Assembly (NCBI RefSeq): GCF_014204325.1
Contig: NZ_JACHKT010000003.1
Span: 124,001-188,000 of the forward strand
DNA: 64,000 bases
Reading direction: 5' to 3'
DNA from: Arcicella rosea
GTDB taxonomy: Bacteria > Bacteroidota > Bacteroidia > Cytophagales > Spirosomataceae
Part shown: positions 52,500-60,947 of the stretch, piece after piece
How positions within the stretch are numbered: the stretch's first letter is position 1
Layout: the number at the start of each line of letters is the position of its first letter
Program-made: the position numbers and the translations under genes
Notes under the pieces: generated by a model
Database searches by the model: none
The model's input: the letters and a program-made list of their open reading frames with translations, nothing else
What the model was told of the DNA's origin: nothing

Positions 52500-53433
52500 C
52501 AACAGAAATAACTCTTTTCAGAAACATACTTTATTTATAATTTTTGCTGTGATGATTACTTTGTTAGTTATTAACAAAGCTAATGCACAAGAAATCAATT
52601 GCAGAGTAAGTATTTCTACCGATCAGATTCAAGTAAATGAACAACGTGGAGCGACTCAGATTTACACAGAATTGCAAAATGTAATGCAGGAATTTTTGAA
52701 CAATCGCCGTTGGACGAATGATAATTTTGCACCAGAAGAAAAAATCAATTGTTCTTTAGCAGTAATAATTACCAAAGCCACAGCCAATGGAGATTACGAG
52801 GCAAACGCCCGTCTTCAGGTTACTCGTCCTGTTTATGGAACTGCTTATGAAACAGTACTTTTAAATTATATTGATAGAAATTTCGTGTTTAAGTATGTTG
52901 CAGGTACGCCGCTGACTTATAACGATAACAATTATAATGATAATCTTACCCAAATGTTAGCTTTCTACGCTTATTTGGCTTTAGCATTTGATTATGATTC
53001 GTTTGAAAAAATGGGTGGATTAAATTATGCCCAAAAAGCCTTGAATGTTGTAAACTTAGCACAAAATGCTGGTGGAGGTTGGTCTTCTTCCAATGATATT
53101 CGGAATAGATATTGGGTTGCTGAAAATTTGTTAAATCAACAATTACAAACTCTTCGTGAGGGTTTTTATACCTATCACCGTTTGGCAATGGATAATTATG
53201 CCAATGACCCAGCAAACAGTAGAAAACAAATTATTGAATACTTAAATACAATTAAACAAGTAAGCCAGAATCGTCCTGGTCAAGTTTGGTATCGTCTTTT
53301 CTTTGAAGCAAAATCCACAGAATTGTTAAATATTTTTAGCGACGCACCATTGGATGAAAGAAAGAAAATTGTGCCATTACTTACTTCTTTAGATCCAACA
53401 AATTCTGAGGCATATCGAAAATTAAGTAAATAG
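52486..53433 (+). CDS. DUF4835 family protein (PorD-like)
   Basis: A 315-residue exported protein (the first or second Met, 52486 or 52489). It has a signal segment (LFIIFAVMITLLVINKANAQ) and the DUF4835 wording EINCRVSISTDQIQVNEQ, QEFLNNRRWTNDNFAPEEKI, FEKMGGLNYAQKALNVVNLA and KQVSQNRPGQVWYRLFFEAK. I recall this family being linked to the type IX secretion system under the name PorD, which would fit the T9SS cargoes in the window, but I cannot confirm it. It overlaps coaBC by 14 bases, as in other Bacteroidota. Confidence 0.85.
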   Translation: MMKNNNRNNSFQKHTLFIIFAVMITLLVINKANAQEINCRVSISTDQIQVNEQRGATQIYTELQNVMQEFLNNRRWTNDNFAPEEKINCSLAVIITKATANGDYEANARLQVTRPVYGTAYETVLLNYIDRNFVFKYVAGTPLTYNDNNYNDNLTQMLAFYAYLALAFDYDSFEKMGGLNYAQKALNVVNLAQNAGGGWSSSNDIRNRYWVAENLLNQQLQTLREGFYTYHRLAMDNYANDPANSRKQIIEYLNTIKQVSQNRPGQVWYRLFFEAKSTELLNIFSDAPLDERKKIVPLLTSLDPTNSEAYRKLSK

Positions 53434-53442
53434 AAAAAAGAA

Positions 53443-54255
53443 CTAGGATAGTTTTTCGCCACAATGTGGGCAGAACTTTATGTTTTTATCTTCATTTTTA
53501 TAGGTTTTGATGTGTTCATTGAAGCCAGAAACAAAAATACCCGTTGGCAAAGCAAACATCGCTACTCCGGCTACAGCCACGAAACCTCCTAATAATTTGC
53601 CAAGTGGCGTAATTGGATAGGTATCGCCATAACCTACAGATGTGATTGTAGTAACTCCCCACCAAAGTGTAGCTGGAATGCTTGAAAATACTTTAGGCTG
53701 AGCCGAATTTTCGATATAATACATCGTAGAAGAAGAGATTAAAAGTGTGAATAAAAAGAAGACAAAACTTAAAATAAGTTCTTCTCTTTTTTCTTTGAAA
53801 ACACCTTCAATTACTTTTAAAGCATGTACATATCTTGAAAATTTGAATAACCTGAAAATTCTGAATAGTCGTAAAATTCTAATTAAACCGGTATCAGAAG
53901 TGAAATTAGAAAGATAAAAAGGCATGATTGCCAAAAGGTCAATCAAGGCACCAGCCGAAAATATATAGCGGAATCTTCCCCAAACAGGATGTTGGTATTT
54001 TTCATTTTCAACACAAACCCAAAGCCGAACGAAGTATTCTATGGTAAAGAAAACTACCGAAAAATATTCGAAATCGCTGAAAAAAGTATCAAAATCATGT
54101 CTTAAACTTTTTACAGAGTGTAAAATAATGGCGAAAGTATTCAGAGAAATTGTTGTTAATAAAATAGTATTGAAAATAATAGAGGCTAGACTTTTTTTGC
54201 CCCTAGTAACCTCAAGTATTTTATATATTTCTCTTCTTGACCAATTGCTATCCAT
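53443..54255 (-). CDS. Voltage-gated potassium channel-like ion transporter with C-terminal CPxCG
   Basis: A 270-residue inner-membrane channel with six helices. S4 reads GLIRILRLFRIFRLFKFSRY, with an Arg or Lys at nearly every third position, a voltage sensor. The pore loop has TTITSVGYGDTYP, the K+ selectivity filter, followed by S6 (GFVAVAGVAMFALPTGIFV). The N-terminal cytoplasmic part is short. The extreme C-terminus ends KFCPHCGEKLS, a single CxxC half-ribbon that I have not seen described as a standard part of such channels. It probably passes K+ out or regulates membrane potential. Confidence 0.9.
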   Translation of the reverse strand: MDSNWSRREIYKILEVTRGKKSLASIIFNTILLTTISLNTFAIILHSVKSLRHDFDTFFSDFEYFSVVFFTIEYFVRLWVCVENEKYQHPVWGRFRYIFSAGALIDLLAIMPFYLSNFTSDTGLIRILRLFRIFRLFKFSRYVHALKVIEGVFKEKREELILSFVFFLFTLLISSSTMYYIENSAQPKVFSSIPATLWWGVTTITSVGYGDTYPITPLGKLLGGFVAVAGVAMFALPTGIFVSGFNEHIKTYKNEDKNIKFCPHCGEKLS

Positions 54256-54416
54256 TCGAATAAAGATTTTATAACAACATAAAGTTAACTAGCATGTATA
54301 AAATGAAGGACTTTTTTGTATGATTAAAGTGTTGTATGTCAAGTACCTGTATTTCAAACTCAAAACTTCAGTGGCAGACAACTCGAAATACATCATTCAC
54401 AATTCACAACTCATTT

Positions 54417-56234
54417 TTACACTTCTTCTACTTGTAATTGTTTTTCGTAAAGTTCTTTGTAGGCATTATTTGCATTCATAAGCTCTTCATGCGAGCCTTG
54501 TTCTATGATATTCCCATCATCAAGCATGATAATTTTATCGGCTAATTTTGCAGAAGATACTCTATGTGAGATGATTATAGAAGTGCGTCCTTTCATGATT
54601 CCTTGTAGATTATTCAAAATCTGGTTTTCAGTTTTGGTATCTACCGCCGAAAGACAATCGTCTAAAATCAAAATTTTAGGTTCACGGGCAATGGCACGAG
54701 CGATGGATAAACGCTGTTTTTGTCCACCAGAAAGCGTTACACCTCTTTCTCCTAAAACAGTATCAAAACCTTCTGGGAAATCAATGACATTATTGTATAA
54801 ATCTGCATCTTTTGCCGCTTTAATGATTTCCTCTTCACTCATTTCATTACTTCCGAAACGCACATTATTACGAATAGAATCAGAAAATAAGAACACATCT
54901 TGAGGCACATAACCAATCTGTGAACGGTATTTATTTACGTTCAAGCTTTTGATGGGTAAGCCGTCTATTTTGATTTCACCTTCGTTTGCATCGTACATTC
55001 TACAAAGCAAATTGGCAACTGTACTTTTTCCAGCACCAGTTGTACCAAGAATCGCAACCGATTCACCAGCGTTGATTGACATCGAGAAGTTTTTTAAAGC
55101 TACAATACCAGAATCTGTATAAGTAAAAGTAACATTTTTTACTTCGATTGCTCCTTCAACCTCATGATTGATATTTTCTTGAGAAATAATATCGGTTTTT
55201 ATTTCCAAAAACTCGTTAATTCTTTGCTGCGAAGCCGCCGCTCTTTGAATTTGTGAGGTTGTCCAACCCAAAGCAATCATTGGCCAAGTAAGCATATAAA
55301 CATACAAAATAAATTCTGTGATACTCCCAGCAGTAAGTCGTCCAGCCATTACTTCTAAACCACCAACATACACTACAATAACAGAACTTAAACCTGCCAA
55401 AACTGAAACTAAAGGAGTAAACAGGGAATCTACTTTTACTAAATCTAAAGATTTTTCACGGTAAACATTGGCTTGCTTGGTAAATGCAATTGTTGAAGGT
55501 TCTTCTTGAACAAACGCTTTCAGTACTCTAATGCCAGAAAATGCTTCTTGTGTAAAAGTAGAAATTTTAGATAAATTTGCCTGAATCTGTTCAGATTTTC
55601 GCATGATTATCGTATTGACGAAATAAATACTTCCCGACAAAAAAGGAACAGGCAATAATACATACCAAGTAAGTTTTTGATTGACAGAAAGCATATACCA
55701 AACCACAAGAATGAAAACAGAAATTAAATTAAGACCGTACATCAAGCTAGGCCCAACGTACATTCTTACTTTATTCACATCTTCAGAGATTCTTGCCATC
55801 AAATCTCCCGTGTTGTTTTTACGGTAAAAACTCAAAGGAAGTGTCTGATAATGTTGATAAATTTCGTTTTTCAAATCAAACTCAATATGTCTGGACATTA
55901 CGATAAGTGTTTGACGAACCAGAAAAAGGAAAAATCCTTTCAATAATGCCAACACCAAAATCAACGAACCATATAACAGAATGGAAAATGCGAAAAATTC
56001 ATAAACCATTTTTTGCGAAATAAAACCATCGTAAAGAAAATATAAGTCGATAGTTTCTTTCACCAAATCGAGTGCATAACGCACAATCTGAGCTGGAACT
56101 ACACCAAAAAGATTGGAAATGAAAGTGAAAAGTGTACCTAAAATAAGGTACCATTTATATTTTAGAAAGTATTGATTAAGATGCTTTAGGGATTTCATAT
56201 TTCGATAACCAATGGAAGAAAGTAAAGGTTTCAT
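54417..56234 (-). CDS. ABC exporter half-transporter (membrane plus ATPase), Walker B Asp in place of Glu
   Basis: A 605-residue fused permease-ATPase; the start could also be MKSLKHLNQYFLKYKW (56195). The N-terminal half has six helices (YLILGTLFTFISNLFGVV and following) with the coupling region NNTGDLMARISEDVNKVRM. The ATPase has Walker A LGTTGAGKSTV, signature TLSGGQKQRL, and Walker B KILILDDCLSAVD, where the catalytic Glu after the Asp is Asp. His of the H-loop (IIISHRVSS) is present. A degenerate Walker B of this kind is usual for one half of a heterodimeric exporter. The substrate may be a lipid or drug. No partner gene is adjacent. Confidence 0.85.
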   Translation of the reverse strand: MKPLLSSIGYRNMKSLKHLNQYFLKYKWYLILGTLFTFISNLFGVVPAQIVRYALDLVKETIDLYFLYDGFISQKMVYEFFAFSILLYGSLILVLALLKGFFLFLVRQTLIVMSRHIEFDLKNEIYQHYQTLPLSFYRKNNTGDLMARISEDVNKVRMYVGPSLMYGLNLISVFILVVWYMLSVNQKLTWYVLLPVPFLSGSIYFVNTIIMRKSEQIQANLSKISTFTQEAFSGIRVLKAFVQEEPSTIAFTKQANVYREKSLDLVKVDSLFTPLVSVLAGLSSVIVVYVGGLEVMAGRLTAGSITEFILYVYMLTWPMIALGWTTSQIQRAAASQQRINEFLEIKTDIISQENINHEVEGAIEVKNVTFTYTDSGIVALKNFSMSINAGESVAILGTTGAGKSTVANLLCRMYDANEGEIKIDGLPIKSLNVNKYRSQIGYVPQDVFLFSDSIRNNVRFGSNEMSEEEIIKAAKDADLYNNVIDFPEGFDTVLGERGVTLSGGQKQRLSIARAIAREPKILILDDCLSAVDTKTENQILNNLQGIMKGRTSIIISHRVSSAKLADKIIMLDDGNIIEQGSHEELMNANNAYKELYEKQLQVEEV

Positions 56235-56319
56235 CCATTATGCACATTTATATTTAGTAAAATTATGATTAAAATTGAAAATTTTGTGCTTGAATCGTGC
56301 TTTTTTCTTTAAAAAATAC

Positions 56320-56327
56320 TAATTTTG
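56320..56327 (+). promoter_or_regulatory. -7 element of the nusB operon
   Basis: TAATTTTG lies 70 nt before the nusB ATG. No clear -33 at 19 nt. Confidence 0.45.
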
Positions 56328-56397
56328 CACCCTCTTTCAACAAAGTAATTGACTTTGTTGGAGCTTCACGACCAAAACGTTCTTTCTAAATTACCCA

Positions 56398-57555
56398 ATG
56401 GTAAACAGACGACTTCTCCGAACAAAGGCATTTCAAAGCCTTTATGCCTTCCGCCAAGCGGAACGTGCTGATTATCAGTTAGCATTCGACCAAATTGCTG
56501 ATTCTTTTCTCCCAAATCTTGACTTAATGATTCCTAAAGAGCAACAAATGCAAAAGCTTGATGCTTTGCGTAAGTTGGCTGAACAGCGTTTTGAGGAATT
56601 ATTCAACTTGAAATCTACCAATGATGATATTCCTGCGGAAGCTAAAAATGCTGCTAGATACGCATTAGAGTCATATAAAAGTTATGTGAAAAAAGATAAA
56701 GCTACAATTACTGATAATATGGTAGCCGAAGTAGAAAGTGTTTATGATGCTTATCTAAAAATGCTTCAATTACTCTTAGAAATTACTGAAATTGCCGTTT
56801 GGGATGAACAACGTCGTTTGGTAGAAACAGATCATCGTACTTCAAGATTGGCTAGAAACCAAGTGTTAATGGCTTTGAAGAATTTACCAATGTTTACTAC
56901 AGGAATTATCAGAAGTAATGCAAAATGGGCTGAAGATGACCAGAATATGTTGCGTAAACTTTTCTTAGAAGCAATCTTGCCTGATACAACTTTCCAGTCG
57001 TACCTTCGTATTACCAAACATACTTTTGAAGAAGATTTGGCGTTGGTTCAGTATCTTGTCAAAACATTTGTATTGAAACATCACATCATTGCTGATTATT
57101 TCGAGGAAAAAGACCTAAATTGGAACGAAAATAAAGACGTACTTAAAAGCCTTTGTGTAAAGACTTTCAAGATTGAAAAGGTAGAAGATTTAGTTTTACA
57201 ACCTTTAGCCTTGAATTGGGACGATGACAAACACTTTTTTGTAGATCTTTTTAATAATGTTTTGGATAATGATGAGTCTTACGAAAAACTCATCACCGAC
57301 CAAACTAAAAACTGGGAAGGCGACCGTCTGGCAATGACAGATATGTTGATTCTTAAATTAGGTTTGGCAGAAATGATTCATTTTACAAGTATTCCCGTAA
57401 AAGTATCCATCAACGAATATATTGAATTGGCTAAGAATTATTCAACACCAAAGTCGGGTCAATTTATTAACGGTTTGTTGGATGTACTTTCTCAGAAATT
57501 ACAAAAAGAAGGAATCATTAGAAAATCAGGACGAGGCTTAATTGATAATAAATAA
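56398..57555 (+). CDS. nusB: Transcription antitermination factor NusB (long form)
   Basis: NusB binds boxA RNA with NusE during rRNA antitermination. The protein has 385 residues, far longer than E. coli NusB (139), as is normal in Bacteroidota. The start MVNRRLLRTKAFQSLYAFRQ matches the NusB N-terminus; the typical NusB core lies at the C-terminal end: WEGDRLAMTDMLILKLGLAE, IHFTSIPVKVSINEYIELAK and the final GQFINGLLDVLSQKL. The middle (about 80-260) is a group-specific insertion. It is the first gene of a co-directional series ending in coaE. Confidence 0.92.
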   Translation: MVNRRLLRTKAFQSLYAFRQAERADYQLAFDQIADSFLPNLDLMIPKEQQMQKLDALRKLAEQRFEELFNLKSTNDDIPAEAKNAARYALESYKSYVKKDKATITDNMVAEVESVYDAYLKMLQLLLEITEIAVWDEQRRLVETDHRTSRLARNQVLMALKNLPMFTTGIIRSNAKWAEDDQNMLRKLFLEAILPDTTFQSYLRITKHTFEEDLALVQYLVKTFVLKHHIIADYFEEKDLNWNENKDVLKSLCVKTFKIEKVEDLVLQPLALNWDDDKHFFVDLFNNVLDNDESYEKLITDQTKNWEGDRLAMTDMLILKLGLAEMIHFTSIPVKVSINEYIELAKNYSTPKSGQFINGLLDVLSQKLQKEGIIRKSGRGLIDNK

Positions 57556-57588
57556 GCGTTTATGAAGCCATGCCTTGTACTTATTCTA

Positions 57589-57596
57589 TAAATTTG
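57589..57596 (+). promoter_or_regulatory. -7-like element before the ytxH gene
   Basis: TAAATTTG lies 26 nt before the YtxH ATG and just after nusB. An internal promoter of the operon is possible; no -33 match. Confidence 0.3.
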
Positions 57597-57622
57597 ATTT
57601 TTAACCGATAACTTACAATACC

Positions 57623-57922
57623 ATGAGTAAATCATCAAAAACATTTTGGGCATTCATGACAGGCGCTGCTGTTGGTGCTGCTTTAGGAATTTTATATGCA
57701 CCCGATAAAGGTGAAAATACCCGTAACAAACTGTTTTATCAACTTCAAAAGTATCGTGACCAATTACAAGGTTTAATTTCAGACTTGATTGATGGTAAAG
57801 AAATACCTGAAACAATGGCAAAATCTGAAGGTAAAAAAGTAGTAAACGAAGCACGTGAAAAAGCAGAACGTTTGTTGGAAGATGTGGAAAGCATGATGAG
57901 CCAGATTAAAGCTAAAGCCTAA
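57623..57922 (+). CDS. YtxH domain-containing protein
   Basis: A 99-residue protein with a single N-terminal membrane helix containing the YtxH glycine-rich pattern [21 protein letters not shown], split here only by function, and a predominantly helical, charged tail ([20 protein letters not shown]), likely coiled-coil. YtxH proteins are membrane-associated and of unknown or stress-related function. It belongs to the nusB-coaE series, 67 bases after nusB. Confidence 0.85.
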   Translation: MSKSSKTFWAFMTGAAVGAALGILYAPDKGENTRNKLFYQLQKYRDQLQGLISDLIDGKEIPETMAKSEGKKVVNEAREKAERLLEDVESMMSQIKAKA

Positions 57923-57950
57923 TTTTGAATTTTATTCGAATATTCATCAC

Positions 57951-58391
57951 ATGAAAAAAATAATTATTTTCGCATTAGGTATCAGTGTTTTTTTTGCTTG
58001 TCAAAATAAGCAAAAAAGTGATAACCAATCAACGGCAGAAGCAGTTGCTGCCTTACAACCTACAAGTGATAAATTTCCTGTAATGAAAGCAGACTCTCAG
58101 TCGGTTGATTTAGGAGTAATCACAGAAGGCGATACCATCGTTCACATTTATAAGTTTACCAATACAGGCAATATGCCTTTGGTTTTAAGTAATGTAAATG
58201 CTTCTTGTGGTTGTACTACGCCATCGTATTCAACTACGCCAGTTGAACCAGGTGAGCAAGGTTTTATCAAAGTTAAATTCGACAGTAAAGGAAAAGAAGG
58301 TAAATTAAGTAAAACAGTAACCGCTTTTGCGAATACTAATCCTGCGGAAAACACCTTTTCTTTCAAAATAGAAGTATTAAAGAAGAAGTAA
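57951..58391 (+). CDS. DUF1573 lipoprotein
   Basis: A 146-residue lipoprotein (signal IIIFALGISVFFAC, Cys about residue 17). Its single DUF1573 domain, an immunoglobulin-like fold of Bacteroidota, has LGVITEGDTIVHIYKFTNTG and the hallmark SNVNASCGCTTPSYS, in which the CGCT motif is almost invariant, then FDSKGKEGKLSKTV. Function not established. It lies 28 bases after the YtxH gene and 31 before yajC, so in an operon. Confidence 0.9.
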   Translation: MKKIIIFALGISVFFACQNKQKSDNQSTAEAVAALQPTSDKFPVMKADSQSVDLGVITEGDTIVHIYKFTNTGNMPLVLSNVNASCGCTTPSYSTTPVEPGEQGFIKVKFDSKGKEGKLSKTVTAFANTNPAENTFSFKIEVLKKK

Positions 58392-58422
58392 GAAACCATT
58401 AAATGTTTAATCAAAAATAGAT

Positions 58423-58737
58423 ATGTTCAATAGTATTTTATTACAAGGAGCGTTTGGCGGAGGTGGTGCATCTTCTCTTTTATTAATCGGTGGAATGTTC
58501 GTTGTCATGTATTTTTTCATGATTCGACCACAACAAAAAAAACAAAAAGATCAACAAGCTTATGTTGATGCTTTAAAAACTGGCGATAAAGTAGTAACAA
58601 TTGGCGGTTTGCATGGAACTGTTACTTCTGTTAGAGAAAAAACAGTTGTATTAGAAGTAGATTCAAGCAAAGGAGTAAGAATGGTGTTTTTGAAAACAGC
58701 TATTTCTAAAGACTCTTCTGCACAAATTGGCGAATAA
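58423..58737 (+). CDS. yajC: Preprotein translocase subunit YajC
   Basis: YajC associates with SecDF in protein export. It has 104 residues: a single N-terminal transmembrane helix (SLLLIGGMFVVMYFFMIRP) and a soluble domain with QQKKQKDQQAYVDALKTGDK and VVTIGGLHGTVTSV, the YajC signature. It lies in the usual Bacteroidota position between the DUF1573 and YbbR genes. A hairpin (58755-58798) separates it from the next gene. Confidence 0.93.
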   Translation: MFNSILLQGAFGGGGASSLLLIGGMFVVMYFFMIRPQQKKQKDQQAYVDALKTGDKVVTIGGLHGTVTSVREKTVVLEVDSSKGVRMVFLKTAISKDSSAQIGE

Positions 58738-58754
58738 AAATTTGTCATTCCTCT

Positions 58755-58798
58755 AATTAGCGATGAGTATTTTATAAGACAAGTACTCATCGCTAATT
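58755..58798. terminator. Hairpin between yajC and the YbbR gene
   Basis: A perfect 15-bp stem (AATTAGCGATGAGTA and its complement) with a 14-nt loop. No long T run follows, so it may be a partial terminator or an mRNA processing or stability signal inside the operon. Confidence 0.55.
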
Positions 58799-58813
58799 TG
58801 TAAATTTCTTCAG

Positions 58814-59488
58814 ATGAAACCCGCTCCTACAAAAACTGATTACAAAGCTGTAATAGTGAGCCTTTTTGCTGCTATCATCTTTTGGATCATGAATGCCTTG
58901 AACAAAGAAGGCTATTCACAAAAAATATCATTTCCTATTCGTATTACTTACGACGACTCACTTTATATTCCGACTCAGCCACTTCCTGAAAAAATTTCTG
59001 TTAATGTTTCTGGTAATGGTTGGGATTTATTACGCAAATCTCTTTCCCTGTACAAAACTCCTATTCAGTACGAAATTACGAAACCTTTAAAAACTAAATT
59101 TTTAAACACAGGAATGCTCACAGATTCAATTCAAGAGTATATTCAAGATGTGACGGTAAATTATGTAGTTGCAGACCGTTTTGAGTTAGAATTTGACCGC
59201 AAAATCAAGAAAGACTTTCTCTTAAAAGTAGATAGTTTACATATTCCATTGAAAAATAATTATGTAGTTTCAAGTGTGATAAACCTTAGCCCTAGAACTG
59301 TAGTGATTGAAGGGCCGGAATCTATTTTAAAAGCAATGGATAGTACAATTTATCTTAAAGTACCTGGGCAAAAAATTAAAGATAATTATGACGATGAAAT
59401 CAATTTACCTTTGGTAAAAAACAATATGCTGAAAGTAAGTAAGAAGAAAGTAAATGTAAGTTTTGAGGTTGAAGAATTAATAAAATAA
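58814..59488 (+). CDS. YbbR-like (CdaR-like) protein
   Basis: A 224-residue membrane-anchored protein. One N-terminal helix (AVIVSLFAAIIFWIMNAL) is followed by two YbbR-like repeats, EKISVNVSGNGWDLLRKSL and LSPRTVVIEGPESILKAMDS. In Firmicutes, YbbR/CdaR regulates the diadenylate cyclase CdaA; whether that holds here is unknown. Its stop overlaps the coaE start (TAATG), so the two are translated together. Confidence 0.85.
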   Translation: MKPAPTKTDYKAVIVSLFAAIIFWIMNALNKEGYSQKISFPIRITYDDSLYIPTQPLPEKISVNVSGNGWDLLRKSLSLYKTPIQYEITKPLKTKFLNTGMLTDSIQEYIQDVTVNYVVADRFELEFDRKIKKDFLLKVDSLHIPLKNNYVVSSVINLSPRTVVIEGPESILKAMDSTIYLKVPGQKIKDNYDDEINLPLVKNNMLKVSKKKVNVSFEVEELIK

Positions 59489-60120
59489 TGGGGGAAGTAA
59501 TTGGCATAACAGGTGGAATAGGCTCAGGGAAAAGTATTATCTGTAAAATATTCTCAATACTTGGTGTTCCAATTTACGAAGCTGACTCCCGTGCTAAATG
59601 GCTTATCACGCACAATTTATCGCTTAAAGCTTCAATCGTTCAATTATTAGGAGAGAATGCCTATAAAAGTAATGGCGATTATCATCGGGAATGGGTTGCT
59701 TCAGAAGTATTCAATAATCCTGATTTATTACTACAATTAAATGCTTTGGTTCATCCTGCTGTTCATCAAGACGCAAGAGAATGGATTGCCAATAATCAAC
59801 ATTATTCCTTTGTACTTTACGAAGCTGCATTGATGAAAGCCGCTGGTAATGGAAGTTTTTTTGATAAAGTTATCGTGGTAACTTGTCCATTGGCATTAAG
59901 AATTCAAAGAGTAAAAGAAAGAGATAAGCGTTCATTGGAAGAAATTGAGGCAATTATTGCTAGACAAATCCCAGAGGAAGAACGGTTGAAAATCGCCGAT
60001 TATATCATTCAGAATGATGAGAAAACCTCACTGATTGAACAAGTACTGGATTTGTATGATTTGTATAATCAATTTTCGAATAAAGATTCTTGCATAAAAA
60101 AAGGCAATTCAGATAAATGA
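59488..60120 (+). CDS. coaE: Dephospho-CoA kinase
   Basis: CoaE does the last step of coenzyme A synthesis, adding phosphate to the ribose 3' position. It has 210 residues. P-loop GITGGIGSGKSIICKIF at residue 6; YEADSRAKWL; NALVHPAVHQDAREWI; the lid region KVIVVTCPLALRIQRVKERD; and RQIPEEERLKIADYIIQND. The last codons, including the stop, form part of the terminator hairpin. With coaBC earlier in the window two CoA genes are present but in separate operons. Confidence 0.95.
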   Translation: MGEVIGITGGIGSGKSIICKIFSILGVPIYEADSRAKWLITHNLSLKASIVQLLGENAYKSNGDYHREWVASEVFNNPDLLLQLNALVHPAVHQDAREWIANNQHYSFVLYEAALMKAAGNGSFFDKVIVVTCPLALRIQRVKERDKRSLEEIEAIIARQIPEEERLKIADYIIQNDEKTSLIEQVLDLYDLYNQFSNKDSCIKKGNSDK

Positions 60121-60133
60121 ATTGCCTTTTTTG
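60096..60133. terminator. Bidirectional terminator overlapping the coaE stop
   Basis: AAAAAAGGCAATTCA (near 60097-60111) pairs with TGAATTGCCTTTTTT (60118-60132), short loop, T runs on both strands. The coaE TGA is the first part of the right arm. Confidence 0.9.
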
Positions 60134-60151
60134 TTAGTTTTTAGCATCTAT

Positions 60152-60793
60152 TCACTGGTGCCTAACTAATAACTTTTTGGTCACTAAAGAGCGTCCATCA
60201 GCCGAAAGTTGATATAAATAAATACCATTTCCCCAATCTTTAGTTGAAATAGACTTTATGTTAGCATCTTTGTCAAGAATTTCTTCTTTGATTTCACTAC
60301 CAAGTACATTATAAAAAGTAATCTTTACTTCATTTACTTGTGATGAAATATTGTACTTAATCCAAGCGGCATCATCCGCAGGATTTGGGTAAATATTTGA
60401 AACTGAAATTTTATCGTTATCGAATAATTTATCTTCTAAACTAAAAGATTCTTCTGCTTTACTTTCTGCTAAAGCTATTGGCGTTTCTGTTTTAGTCGAA
60501 TAATTTTTTGGTGTTTGTACCATCAAAGAATTAGTAAAGTATTGACTAATTGCTGCTGAACGCTGATAATTTATATTTCTATCAAGCGTTAAATGCGTAG
60601 GTTGAAAATAGGTAAAAGCTTTCTTCTTGAAAGAAGAAGTTGTAATCTGACTCATAGTCTTTTGCTTAGGCTTAACGTCCAAGCGACTTTTGTATCGGTT
60701 CTCGTTAGTTTGTGCGAATGATGACATTGATATTGATGATATCAAGCATCCGTAAACTAACCAAGATTTTATATTTGAAAGTATAGGTTTCAT
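60152..60793 (-). CDS. Secreted protein with T9SS type A sorting domain
   Basis: A 213-residue exported protein; the ATG at 60793 (MKPILSNIKSWLVYGCLIS) is used because the longer frame starts at a TTG. A signal peptide ends near SMSSFAQ. Residues about 30-130 have low complexity and no known domain. The last 80 are the type A sorting domain: VSNIYPNPADDAAWIKYNI, VKITFYNVLGSEIKEE, WGNGIYLYQLSADGRS and LVTKKLLVRH. It should be a T9SS cargo on the cell surface or released. Its own function is unknown. Confidence 0.88.
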   Translation of the reverse strand: MKPILSNIKSWLVYGCLISSISMSSFAQTNENRYKSRLDVKPKQKTMSQITTSSFKKKAFTYFQPTHLTLDRNINYQRSAAISQYFTNSLMVQTPKNYSTKTETPIALAESKAEESFSLEDKLFDNDKISVSNIYPNPADDAAWIKYNISSQVNEVKITFYNVLGSEIKEEILDKDANIKSISTKDWGNGIYLYQLSADGRSLVTKKLLVRHQ

Positions 60794-60947
60794 TTCATTT
60801 ATCAATTATTTATGCAAACAACATTAATCAATCGAGGAAGATTTTTTATTATTTATATTACCAAAGACTGGAAAATCGGATGAAAGGTTGCTTTTGTTTT
60901 TGACTTTTTTATTTATATAACAAAAATATATTAAAAATGTTCAATTT

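Noticed and set aside
60794-60805. TTG start of the T9SS type A cargo
   Set aside because: ATG at 60793 gives a normal signal peptide.
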